From Hypericum androsaemum (lineage: Eukaryota > Streptophyta > Magnoliopsida > Malpighiales > Hypericaceae), in the NCBI GenBank assembly GCA_963995505.1, contig OZ023182.1, positions 11,772,707 to 11,836,706 on the forward strand: 64,000 nt of DNA. Direction: 5' to 3'. Positions 43,946 through 54,634 of the stretch are shown here, in pieces. The notes below the pieces were generated by a model. It was not told where the DNA came from. It searched no databases and saw only the letters and a program-made list of their open reading frames with translations. The translations under genes were made by a program, and so were the position numbers. Numbering within the stretch: the stretch's first letter is position 1; every line of letters begins with the position of its first letter.

Positions 43946-44345
43946 GGTACCCATGTTCGTATGCGCTGCGTTATATCATCCCTTCTCTATTTCTTTCTTG
44001 GACATAACTAATAGGCCGATTCTGTGGTGCTTATAGTTAAAGAATTTTTAATTTTTTGTTGTTGTTTGTATTGAGATGGAATAGGGCAGCAGGCATCAAT
44101 TCTTAAAAGTATTTCTTTTGAGCGAGCTTGTAATTTTGTTGATGTTTTATATCGTAGCTTGCTCAATGGAAGGACCGGATTTTATTAATCAAGTTAGAAT
44201 ACCTTCTTGGTATACATAAGAAATATTTTCTCTCTCAAAAGCTCTCCATCTTCTTTTCTTTTCGACCACATAACGAAGCTCCATTGCCTAGATTCCTCCT
44301 TCCAGATGGAAAGGGCCAGTGGCGGCAATAGATCTCCTAGTTCCT
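43946..44345. other. Spacer, no gene seen
   Basis: No gene is supported in this T-rich DNA. Confidence 0.5.
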
Positions 44346-44349
44346 AGCT

Positions 44350-44820
44350 ATGATTAACAAAATAATTACTCTCTATGTGAATCAATTACTAGTCCAGTGG
44401 AGTGAGGATCTCAGACATTTCTTTAGGAGATTCTGCAAGGTCGAGGATGCCTACATCCCAATCAAACTCTCCAGGAAAGGAACCCGTTTTGGGTTCATCA
44501 GGGTGGCGACTTATGAGGATATCGATTTGCTCCTGAGAAGAGTAAATGGTTACTCTGCCGGGTCCAGAAAGTTATTTGTGACAAGGTCCAAATTTTCTAG
44601 AGGGTCCTCACCCGTGGAAAAGAAAATTGGGTACAAATGTCCTATGCGTTTGGTTCCATGGTTGGGACATGACTGGAAAATAATTTTTCTTCAAGCCTAT
44701 GTTTGGCGCAGGAAATGGCCTGGACAAAATCAGAAGTTTGTACGAGTCCACCTCCAAATTCTTATCCTATTTTTTTCATGCAACATAAAGTTTTGTCCAA
44801 AGGATAAAAATTTCTTATGA
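44350..44820 (+). pseudogene. RRM-type fragment, probably LINE-related
   Basis: A 156-codon frame includes FFRRFCKVEDAYIPIKLSRK, then GTRFGFIRV and a C-terminal LRRVNGY...KLFVTRSKF segment. This is an RNA recognition motif of the kind found at the N terminus of plant L1-type LINE ORF1 and of related host proteins. The first RNP motif is partly altered and the frame loses similarity after about residue 95. No reverse transcriptase follows. A host RRM gene fragment is the alternative. Confidence 0.5.
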
Positions 44821-45219
44821 TATTCATTTATCATATTACCTTAAACTCTTTCCCATTTTTATTTTATTCACCAAGTTTAACCTAATTAAGACTAATCATT
44901 TTATCTAATATATATTTTTCGTAGCTCGTATCAAATTTTATTATTCAGATTCAAATATTTCAATATTTGGATACTCATTAAAAAAATTAATTTTTCAGAT
45001 ACGAAGACATATAAAGATAGTCAAATTATGTGGTGAAATATTAAAAATATTCAAATGACTAAATAAAAATTGTACTAAATATTTAATCATATTACCAAAC
45101 ACTTGAGAGAACAAATAGTTCAGTCCAGTACTGTTCAGTCCTATTTTTCTAGGCCTATTGAGAATAGATACCAAATGCACCCTTAATGTCACGGGGAAGA
45201 TTGTGCAAGTGAAGAAGGG
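44821..45219. other. AT-rich spacer
   Basis: No gene seen. Confidence 0.5.
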
Positions 45220-45725
45220 TCTCTCTTACACCTGATGAGGAGGTTGTTCAACCTCAGGATGATAGAGAGCACGATGGTGATCAAACATCTTAACAAGTTC
45301 AACACAACAATTGTCTAGTTGAGCTCAGTAGATATCAAATTTGATGATGGGGTACAAGCCCTTATTTTGCTATCATCTTTATGTGAGAATTGGAGCAAAA
45401 ATATTACAGTTGTCAGTACTTCAGAGGGGAAGGTGAAGCTCAAGTTTGACGAGGTTAGAAATTTGATCACGAGTGAAGAAATTCATAGGAGAGAATCATA
45501 AGTAGCTTCACATTCATATTTGAGTACAGTGAATAGAGGCAGGTCAGAATCAAAGTCGAAGTCAAATAGAAACTGGAGTAGATCGAAGAGGAGCTCGGTT
45601 AAGTGCTGAAATTGTGACTAGTAAGCTCACTTTAGAAACCAGTGCCAGACACCAGAGAAGGAGGACAAGTCTGCTAACGCAATCATAGATGAGATTGTAG
45701 ATGCATTGATCATGAGCACGAAGTC
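45220..45725 (+). pseudogene. Gag fragment of copia element 3
   Basis: Aligns by eye with 22700-23230 of copia element 2: HLNKFNTTIV, then SVDIKFDDGVQALILLSSL and GKVKLKFDEVRNLITSEEI, then a lysine/serine-rich stretch and a damaged zinc knuckle. It breaks off where element 2 continues into protease. The 5' LTR and gag N terminus are missing. Confidence 0.82.
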
Positions 45726-47640
45726 ATTAATGCACCACCCTACAAACAACTAACTCCTCCCTCACAGTCATGTACTTCGGGTTTCAATTAGTCAACTAGT
45801 TAGTGAGTTTCGATGCCCCCTTCATAGTTACGTACTTCAAATTTTCTCTAGTTTTGAACTACTCGATCTGACTTCTGAAGCACAATAATGTCTAGATAGC
45901 AAGACTGTACTGGCTACATGCACATAATCTCCCGCTGCTCATATTGTGGGCAAATTATCACGGCAATCAAGGTCACCAAGTGACCAAAAGTAATGAACTT
46001 TTTCGTTCTAGAGGTCAACTGACAGAACCGTAAATTAGATGCTTGTAGAAGTTGCAGGCGATTCCCTTCTGGGATAGTATAGAGCTTGGAGCTCCAACAT
46101 GTAGATCTTGTTTGGTTTCGAGTTGGCAAAAAAGGTGCCAGTAAGGAAACGATGCAAGATGATGAGGACATTCTTGCATATTAGTGAATCACAACTTGGG
46201 GAGGAAAAGGTCTTCATCTTGGTGAGGTATCACCAATTTTTATAGTTTATAGATTCATATTCAAACCACACTTCGCCACCCCTTGCAAAACCAATAGCCT
46301 CACATACTTCCTCCTCCAACATGGTATGCTCTCTATCCAGTAACCTAAAGGAGATGCTCTCTTCACGAGAGCCAATGCTCAGAGTGTAAAAGAACTCTTT
46401 TGTAAAAAATCTATATGATGGTAGCTAATTCTCATCCAGAGATAATAATCCCATGTCCGTCAGATATGAGAGCAGCTTGTCTTTGGTACCAAAGTTTCCA
46501 TGTCCCTCCACTTTATCCATAAGTAATAGGGGATGCCATTTTTGCGAAGTTTCTGAAACAGCATTCCCTCCCGCTCATGGTAAATAGGGAATGGAGCTCC
46601 ATAACGCACAATTATGTTTTCTTGAGGGATTTGTTCTACCAATGCCAGCATTAGCTCATTCTCTCAGCAAAGCTTGACATTTTGCTTTTGGGGTCTAGAT
46701 GATTCTCCCTATATTTTGTAAGTGCTACCCGCTAGTCAAAAGTCTCGTACAATGAACGAATGCTGCCCGATAGTCTCTAGTACTACACGGGGAGAAAGTA
46801 CTGCCCGGTAGTCAACTAGTTGGCGAGTCCTCCTTATCAAGCCCTAGATCCTCCTAGAGTGGAAGAGAGTCTCCTCCAAGTCTTCATCAACCCTAGATTT
46901 TAGATAATGTTAAGCACTTCCTAAGAGAATTGGTGAAAGGGTATTTGTAGTCTAACCCTTTGTACCCCTAAAAAAAGAATGAAATGTCCTTTAACTAGAG
47001 TTATAATCCAGATAAAATGTCCCAAAGGTGTCGTGCGACACTTAATTTTTTGGGCGACAACTAAAGCTGGGTTCTGGTCCCCCTTTATATGTGTGTTGTT
47101 CGGTAGTTATGGGTGGTACGCCATTCAACAATCAAACCTGCCGCTCGGTATTCTTTACATTCAGCATGTCAAACGCCACTTTTCAGCATTCTGTTCGGCA
47201 GCGCAGATGCTTTGGTAAAATTTTCTTTGGGATGGGTGCTGCTCGATAGCCTTCACAAGTAGGGTGTCGAACAACACTTTTTTTCTTTCTACTCGGCAAC
47301 ACATACGTGTTAGTCAATCTTGTTTTTGGATGAGTTTCACTCGGTAGTCTCATCTGTCACCTGAAAGTCTTCACACATAGGGTGCTGAATGGTACTTTTT
47401 GGCCTTCTACTCAACAGTGTAGAAGTTAAGGGAATCAAGTACTTTTTGGCCTTCTACTCAACAGTGTAGAAGTTAAGGGAATCAAGCTCTTGATCGGGTG
47501 CCATTTGGTGGCCAAACCCGACGCATGGTAGCTTCTAACGCTCGGCACCTTCGTATCATTCGACAGCTGCAGGGTGATCCATGGCTTGGCTTCCTCTCCT
47601 CTTGGCTCCTCCCACCTTTAAAAGATACAAAATTGAACAA
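45726..47640 (-). mobile_element. Athila-like gypsy fragment nested in copia element 3
   Basis: On the minus strand, about 46455-45910 reads (with stops and frame changes) EFFYTLSIGSREESISFRLL, then EEEVCEAIGF, a WFEYES segment, and CKNVLIILHRFLTGTFFANS with LELQALYY. This order matches the Athila ORF1 (gag-region) protein. 46690-47640 is LTR-like, with repeated 'cggtagt' motifs as in the LTR at 8080-9170. Exact ends were not found. Confidence 0.55.
47393..47486. repeat. Exact 47-bp tandem duplication
   Basis: Two identical 47-bp copies, 47393-47439 and 47440-47486, beginning tactttttggccttctactc. The identity implies a recent event within the LTR-like block. Confidence 0.95.
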
Positions 47641-47740
47641 GTTAAACCATTAAAGGCAACAAACCTAAAATAGTTAAAAAGACTTAAATACATTAGACGC
47701 TAATACAGACTAAAATGACTCCTAATTGACAAGGTAAAAT

Positions 47741-48359
47741 AAAGAGTGAGTTTGGTGTAATTTTATGGTGTCGTTGAGCAAATTGACACTGCACCACTAT
47801 TTTTATTTTGGTAAAATGCACATTGTGCAGTTTACGGTTTGGTAGAAAACTGCAGTGTTTGGGGTGTCGGGGTGGTGCGGTGTAGGTTGCGATTTGATGA
47901 CCAAGAGTTAAAATAAAATAAACACCAAGAGTTACAACAAATTACAACAAAAAAGCAAGCACTTAGTTGCCAAGCAGGCAACAAAAATGCTGCAAGTGCC
48001 CCCTGTAACAAGACTAGAAGAAGAAACCAAGAACTCATAATTACTTAAAGGGAAAGACCAAAAGCTGCTAAAACTACCCTGTACTGCAAGAAAATGCAGC
48101 AAAGATCATAAGCTCCCTTCTGCCCAACAAACTAGACTAAACCTATATTAAAATGACTTCATTTTATAGATGAGGTGCGATGCGATTTTGCAGGATAAAT
48201 AAAATACAAACTGACTCCGTACTAAAAGCATGCGGTGTGGTGCAGTGCAGTTTGAAAATACCACTTTACCTTTGCCGTTTTGATTTTTCAGTGTGGCTTA
48301 GTGCGATTTGGTACAATTTGTGATTTGTTTTTTTCAGTGTGGTTTTAAGCTCACCCATA
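47741..48359. mobile_element. hAT-type non-autonomous element
   Basis: GGTAAAAT occurs at 47733-47740 and 48360-48367, an 8-bp target duplication as in hAT elements. The ends are weakly inverted: AAAGAGTGAGTTTGG and, reverse complemented, TATGGGTGAGCTTAAAACC. Subterminal gtgcggtg/gtgcgattt motifs are repeated. No transposase. Confidence 0.65.
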
Positions 48360-48375
48360 GGTAAAATGAGTGTTT

Positions 48376-49130
48376 TAGATACGGATCACATCCATGGATG
48401 GTGCATCTTAGTACATGACCTTCAATGATGATTCCACAAGAAAGGTATGAGTCTACTTTCTGAAAAATAAGTCGATGCCTTCGACGCCTTCAGAAAGTGC
48501 AGAGCCTTAATGGAGAATGAGACAGGTCTTGAGATAAAGTGTTTGAGATTAGATTATGGCTGAGATTACGAGCCGAGGAAGTTCAAAGAGTATTATGTAG
48601 CGAATGATATTTGCATGAAAAAGATAGTGAGTGGAACCATTTTGTAGAATGGCATCGTAAAATCTATGAACAGAATGCTAAATGAGAAGACCAGGTGTAT
48701 GCGATTGAAGTTTGGGCTACCAAATATGTTTTGGGCAGATGCAGTTAACACTGCTGCCTTCTTGATCAACAGAGGACCATCAACCCCTTTGGAGATTGGG
48801 ATACCAGAGGAGGCATGGAGTGGTAAGGAGGTTGATTTCTGTTATCTTTGTGTATTTGGCTCTGTTGCATATGTTCATGTTGATGTTTATGATAGAAGCA
48901 AATTAGATGCTAAGTCCATGAAGTGCATATTTATTGGTATGGTGGAGATGATTTTATATTCAAATTTTGGGATGAAAAGAATTGCAAGGTCATTCGGAGT
49001 CGGGATGTCATATTCAATGAGCAGGTTTTCTACAAGGAAAGGTTGAGTACATCCGATGTTGTTGGCTTAGGAACTCAGATTATCGAGTTGGATATCTCAA
49101 ACTCAGGTGGGAGCAGAAAAGTATAAAATG
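48376..49130 (+). pseudogene. Integrase of copia element 3
   Basis: Resumes where copia element 2 has position about 23846 (TFNDDSTRK-like), then LEIKCLRLDYG, MNRMLNEKTRCMRLKFGLPN, the KEVDFCYLCVFGSVAYVHVD block and IRSRDVIFNEQVFYKE. Frameshifts and stops are present. Confidence 0.85.
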
Positions 49131-50130
49131 ACCAGGAGGTCAAGGAGGCGGAACCAAGTACTCCACCGCCAGTGGTTTCACAGAGGAGATCCACCATACG
49201 TCGTGGTTCACCAGATAAGAATTTGCTAGCTAACTATTATCTCTTGTTGACAAATGGAGGTGAAAATGAGGATTTTGCAGAGGCATATCAAAGTGAGCAC
49301 CTGTGCAAGTGGAATCTTGTAATGGATGATGAGGTGGAGTCATTAAGGAATAATGAGACTTGGGAACTGGTCCAACTCCCTAAAGGCAAGAAGGCATTGC
49401 AGAACAAGTGGGTTTTAGAGTAAAGTAGGAGGCAGATGGCAACAAGCATCACAAGGTGAGGTTGGTCGTGAAGGAATTTTAGGAGAAATATGAAATAGAC
49501 TTTACCAACATTTTTACTCTGGTTGTTAATCTAACCACTATTCCCCTGATGTTGAGTGTGGTTGCTGCAGAGAACTTGTTGTTATAGCAATTGGATGTGA
49601 ATATGACCTTTCTTTATGATGATCTAAATAAAGAGATCTACATGGAACAACCATTGAGATACTTGTCAGGAGGTAACTGTGGGCTTGTGTGCAGATTAAA
49701 GGAAAGCTTGTATGGGTTGAAGCAGGCTCCAAGGTATTGGTATAAGAAGTTTGATGGATTTGTTCACTAGGTTGAGTTTGTACGTTGTGAGGCGGACCAT
49801 TGTTGCTACATCAAGAGATTTAGCAGTAGTTATATCATCCTGTTATTTTATCTTGATGACATGCTGATAGCAGGCTCTAGTGCTCGAGAGGTGAGCAAGG
49901 TGAAGAAGTAATTATCTAAGAGGTTTGCTATGAGGATTGAGCGAGACAAGGTGGCAGGAAAGTTGTTTCTTTCACAGGCTGAATATATAAAAAAGGTGCT
50001 GAAGAGGTTTAGCTTATATGATGACAAACCAATGAGCACTTCCCTAAGTGGACACTTTAAGCTATCTAACAGGGACTCGACTAGAAGTGAAGTAAAAAAG
50101 GTTCAGATGCAGAAGACTCTAGATGTATTC
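49131..50130 (+). pseudogene. Reverse transcriptase of copia element 3
   Basis: SLRNNETWELVQLPKGKKAL and QNKWV are followed by LRESLYGLKQAPRYWYKK-like sequence and YLDDMLIAGS. YLDD (49849-49860) replaces YVDD. Several stops (for example at 49421-49423). Confidence 0.88.
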
Positions 50131-50745
50131 GTAATGGGCAGTTTGATGTATGCCATGGTGTATAGTGAGCAAGTTTATGAGCAAAACGGGCAAGCAAAAT
50201 TGGATGACAGTGAAGTGGATCCTTAGTTACTTAAAAGTCACTATAGATAAGGTCCTATGTTTTGAGGATACTAAATTTGAGTTCATAGGATATGTTGATG
50301 CAGATTTGGGATCGAGCGTCTTGACAAGAAAATGACCACTACATTATATGTATTCACATTGAGTGATATAACGATCTCTTGGGGTTCAAAGTTGCAGAAG
50401 ATCGTGGCTTCGTCTAGTGCAGAAGCACATTATGTAGCAGTAATAGAAGCGATCAAAGAGATGGTACGGTTGCAGAATTTCTTGGGTGAATTGGGAAGGA
50501 GCAGAAGGATAGTATCTTCTACAGTGATAGTCAAAAGTGATATTCAGTTAGCTAAGAATCCCGCATTCTACTATAAGACAAAGTACATTGAGTTAAGGTA
50601 TCACTACATAGGACATCTCTTGGAGAGGAAGGTCTTACAGCTTGTGAAGATTCAAGGAAGCGAGAATCCTACAGACATGTTGCCCAAGGTAGTTCCTTTG
50701 GAGAAGGTAAAGCTATGCATAACTTTAAATGGACTAGTGAATTGA
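50131..50745 (+). pseudogene. RNase H of copia element 3
   Basis: MGSLMYAMVYSEQ, then FIGYVDADLGS, VFTLSDITISWGSKLQKIVA with SSAEAHYVAV, and a final NPTDMLPKVVPLEK. A frameshift lies near 50333. Confidence 0.86.
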
Positions 50746-50827
50746 GATGAAGGTCTGGTATTGCCGAGCAGAGATGGGTTACTAGTGAGAGATGATTGCA
50801 TTTTAGGTCAGTCTCTAGGTGCGAGAT

Positions 50828-51140
50828 TGTTGGGTTATGGAACCTAAAGATAATTACAGGAGGCATTAGATGATCGAGTGAATACTACGTTGCAATATTG
50901 ACACGTGTAACCTCACCTGGTGCATGCCAGGCGAGAATGAAAGTGGACTTGGTGGTAGCCAAGAACATGGATGCAGCCATATGCGAGTTACAAAAGTAAC
51001 CATAGGAGAGGACCTGGCGGGCCGCTAGTCGACTGACGGTAGCCAGCAAGATTCGATCCAATCTTAATTCATTTCATGTTATGACAATTTTAAAATAATT
51101 CAGTGTAGATGGAGTGAAAAAAAAAATTAATGGCCATTTG
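50828..51140 (+). repeat. Truncated 3' LTR of copia element 3
   Basis: Starts TGTTGGGTTATGGAACC after a purine tract. It shares ggccgctagtcgact-type motifs with the LTRs of copia element 2. It has no clear CA end before the next element begins at 51150. Confidence 0.65.
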
Positions 51141-51149
51141 GCCTAAATT

Positions 51150-52036
51150 AGGGGTGAGCAAATAAACCGAAAACTGTCAAACCGAATCAAACTGGACCGT
51201 AAAAACCAGACCAGACCGAACCAAATGAAAATACGGTCCAGTCCGGTCCTACAAATCCAAGGAATTCGGTTTTCGGTTCGGGTCCGGGTCTTTCTGCACA
51301 GAACTGGAAAGACCCGGACCGAACCGTAATTTTCCATCTCTACACTAAAAAAGGGGTACTTAGGAGGAAACGCTTTTGAACAGAACAATGAACCCTTCTC
51401 TCTCCCTCGCACAAACAAAAACACAAGTACCTAATATCCAATTTTTAATTAACCCAATTAATAACCCTAAATCCCAAATCAAAAGATCCGATATCTACCC
51501 TCTTGACTCCTCTTCGGATCTCTACCCATTGGGGAAAAACAAAACCTCTCTTCCCACCGACAGGCGACGGCCGCATGGAGGCCCTAGACTACGCCCGCGA
51601 CGGTGCGACCTGCCACTCTCTCTTTCCACCGAGTGCTGGGTTCGTTTGTTCTGTTGGTGCGTCAAACCTTACTTGGTTGTTTAATTGTGGTTATTAGATT
51701 TCTAAACAAGTATGCTATGGGTATGGTATGTGTTTTTGCTTATACTCTCTGCGGACATTCGTTTGTGGGTATGGGTTCTAAACAAGTAAGTTTTTTTGTG
51801 GGTTCTGCTCGTTGAATATTCCTCGAAGACATTAATTGGGTTCTGAATGAAGTGGGTGTTTTAATTTTTCGGTTTTTAGGTTCGGTTCCGGTTTAAACTG
51901 GAACTACAGTTCAGTTTCCGGTCCGGTCTGGCAATGTCTACGGTCCAGTTCGGTTCTTCTTTTATCATGTTTTCCGGTTCCAGTTTTTTCGGTCTGGTCC
52001 TAGTTCGGTCCGATTCGGGCTGTTTGCTCAGCCCTA
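51150..52036. mobile_element. hAT-type non-autonomous element
   Basis: Ends TAGGGGTGAGCAAA and, reverse complemented, TAGGGCTGAGCAAA. They are flanked by a perfect 8-bp duplication GCCTAAAT (51142-51149 and 52037-52044). Subterminal regions are dense in ACCGAAxC/GGTTCGG motifs in opposite orientation on the two arms, as in hAT transposase-binding regions. The interior has only short open frames and no transposase. Confidence 0.9.
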
Positions 52037-52044
52037 GCCTAAAT

Positions 52045-52270
52045 GACATAGACGTAGCATGATTTGATAGAGTTTCAGGGTTCAATTCCTGACAGGTATA
52101 ACTAGGTATAATATCTACCTTTAAAAAAATGGTGTAGTGAAAAAAATAATGACATGGTATTAAAATATGAAACAAAAATATTATTTTTTAGGATTAAATT
52201 CACTTTGGTACCCTGTATTAAAGTGCACTTTATGTTCAAATAACACATGATACCAAAGTGTATCTAACCC
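52045..52270. other. Spacer between DNA elements
   Basis: AT-rich with a short inverted-repeat-like segment (ctttggtaccctgt and gataccaaagtg) at about 52210-52262. No gene. Confidence 0.5.
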
Positions 52271-52279
52271 TTTATTTTA

Positions 52280-53709
52280 GGAGAAATTACTGTCAAGTCC
52301 GTGGTGTTTGGTATATTTGGTGCTCACCTCCTGTATTCTATTAATTGATTAAAAACTTCCTATAGTTTGGTAAAATTATACCATGGAGCCCCTAAAGGCG
52401 AAGGCTCATATGAAATGACACAAATGCCCTTTACTTAGAGACAAAAAATATCTCTCCTCCTCTCTCCACCTCCTTCTTCCTCTCACTTCATCTTCTTCCT
52501 CCAATCTTCAACCAAAACTAAAACTATATCTTACTAAAATAAAAATAAAAATTAATTAGAGAGAATCAAAATTTTAAAAACCCAATCCTAAAAACTAAAA
52601 TTCTAATTAGAAACCCATATCTTCACCGTCGGAATACGAAGATACCGAGCATCATCATTGAAGGATCATCACCCCAATTTCTCAACCCCTTTTAGTCCCA
52701 ACTTAGCAACTCTCCTTTCCAATTTTCACCCACTTTTTCCCATCTGGGTCATCCCCAATTCCCAATTTTCCTATCTGGGCACCTCAAAGACCTAACATTT
52801 ACACCACTAAATCCCAAACCTTTCTAATTAAAAAACTGTACAAAACCCCATTCGTAAATCTCATCCAAAGAGGTATGAACCTAATCCTTGAGGAGCCGCT
52901 GGGCTGAGCCACGAGAGAGTGGAGGCGAGAGCGACGTTAAGGAGGTAAGGAAGAAGAGACGGGAGATGGAGAACAAGGCCTAGAGCTTCTCCGACCTCGT
53001 CCAGTGAGTCACCGTGAACTGCCTGCTCCACCCGATCGCCGCTAGTAGGGGAGCAGCGGCTAAGGAAGATGAGGAGTCTTCCTACGGATCCTTCACGGAG
53101 ATAGCCGAGGAGAGGTTTAAGAGGGGGAAGGTCGACGAATACGACGGAGGAGATGGAGGCGCAGTACGAGGCGGCGATGAAGAACCTTAAAGATGCGACG
53201 ACGAGCACCTTCAACTGGAGGCGGTAGCTTGGGACGGGCTGGCAGTTGTGCTCGAGCTCGGAGACGACGGCGAACACCTTCAACTACTCGTTGCCAGAGG
53301 CCAAGAAGAGGTTGGAGGCGACGGCCAGCTCCTTCAATTGAATTTGTTATTGAAATCGAAGATTTGTTGTTGAGGTTGGAGGTGATAAAGAAATCCCATT
53401 AAATTAAACCGATTGAATTTGATTACTATTGCAATTTGATGTTCTTAGTTTTGGATTTTAAGTTAAACGGATGGTGATGTAATTAGTGTTTATTTTCTGG
53501 GTTGAGTTGGTGTTCTTGCATATTCTCGAGGTTGAAGAAGATGAGTTTTTTTGTGTTGAAGAAGATGAGTTTTTTTGTGTGTAAGGACATTTGTGTCATT
53601 TCATGTGGGTCTTCATTGGAGAAAAACTCTGATTCTGGCTTCGGGGGCCCTAGGTTATAATTTTGGAGCACAAAATATACCAAACACCAGGCCTGAAAGT
53701 AATTTTTCA
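52280..53709. mobile_element. Mutator-like element, possible Pack-MULE
   Basis: A perfect 9-bp duplication TTTATTTTA is at 52271-52279 and 53710-53718. The inverted arms (about 150 bp, imperfect) share aaattact.tca, gtggtgtttggtatat and catatgaaatgacacaaatg blocks. The centre (about 52860-53340) is GC-rich, unlike the AT-rich arms, and looks like decayed coding sequence on the + strand: SFSDLV then VTVNCLLHPIAA, SSYGSFTEIAEERFKRGKVD, with stops and a frameshift. It may be a captured host gene fragment; I cannot name the source with confidence. Confidence 0.8.
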
Positions 53710-53761
53710 TTTATTTTATTGTATTTAATATAAAGTTAGGTACGGATCAACTACTATTTTA

Positions 53762-54286
53762 CAATATTTTTAAAACTGACCTGGATCCAAAATCTTTATT
53801 TTATATTAATATTATAAAATGTAGTTTAATAAATTTAATTTAGCATAAAAATGATAAAATATTAAATAAGTTCAAATATTTAACAACTTTGTTATACAAG
53901 TTATCCAAACAAAGTTTTCGAACATCTATTTAACAAGTATAAAAGTAAAAGAAGATGATTATACATATTTTTTGTTTGACATATTAGTCTAATTCGTTTG
54001 ACATAGTTAATATATTATCGAAAATTGTTAAAAAAATAAGTTTGTTATGATAAAAAAGTGATGTACACGTTTCGAGCTTGGAAATATATGTTTTATTTTT
54101 AAATTAAATTCGATAAAATAGAAAAAATAAACATTAATTTTTCTGATCCGGGAGAATCGGGTCACCCAAAAGTACCTGACTAGACAGTCCGATCGAATTT
54201 TGACCAGTCAAACCACTGACTGAGTTTTAGGCAAAACTCGACCCGAATTTAGTTCCAGATAGCAGTCCGTGGTTTTTAAAACACTG
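53762..54286. mobile_element. hAT-type non-autonomous element by the kinesin promoter
   Basis: The ends are CAATATTTTTAAAAC and, reverse complemented, CAGTGTTTTAAAAAC. The 8-bp duplication CTATTTTA is at 53754-53761 and 54287-54294. It ends about 350 bp before the kinesin start codon. No coding potential. Confidence 0.8.
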
Positions 54287-54353
54287 CTATTTTACTCTAA
54301 AGAATTTCTCAATTTGATATTTTGTTCTCCCGTAGGCCCGATCCAAACAAAAC

Positions 54354-54367
54354 TGGGCCGTAGCCCA
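54354..54367 (+). promoter_or_regulatory. Paired site II (TGGGCC) motif
   Basis: TGGGCCGTAGCCCA holds two inverted TGGGCY motifs, a known target of TCP factors in genes active in dividing cells. It lies about 270 bp upstream of the kinesin ATG. Function inferred. Confidence 0.45.
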
Positions 54368-54461
54368 TTGCACGAACAGTGTCTTCAAAAACGAAGACGC
54401 TCCTTTTAGATATATCCGTTGCACGCAGAAACACGCGATATATCCTCCCTCCCACTCCCAA

Positions 54462-54471
54462 TCTAACGGCT
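54462..54471 (+). promoter_or_regulatory. MSA (mitosis-specific activator) element
   Basis: TCTAACGGCT fits the consensus YCYAACGGYY at every position. It lies 164 bp upstream of the kinesin ATG. Three-repeat MYB factors bind this motif in G2/M genes. A second AACGG core is present on the opposite strand near 54416-54421. Confidence 0.55.
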
Positions 54472-54634
54472 GACACTATTTCCCCCTCCCTCCGAATTCA
54501 AATTCTCTCGTCCCCACCAAACCCCTAATTACTCTCTTCTTCTTCCTCCTCCTCCTAATTTCTCCAGGATAGGCTCTCTCTCGAGAGAGAAATCGTAAGG
54601 AAACAAACAGATCCGGTCTTTCTTCCTCTTCGCC

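Noticed and set aside
51376..51815. Overlapping frames inside the hAT element, considered as captured coding sequence
   Set aside because: Short, in several frames and without recognised similarity. The evidence is weaker than for the Mutator-like element next to it.
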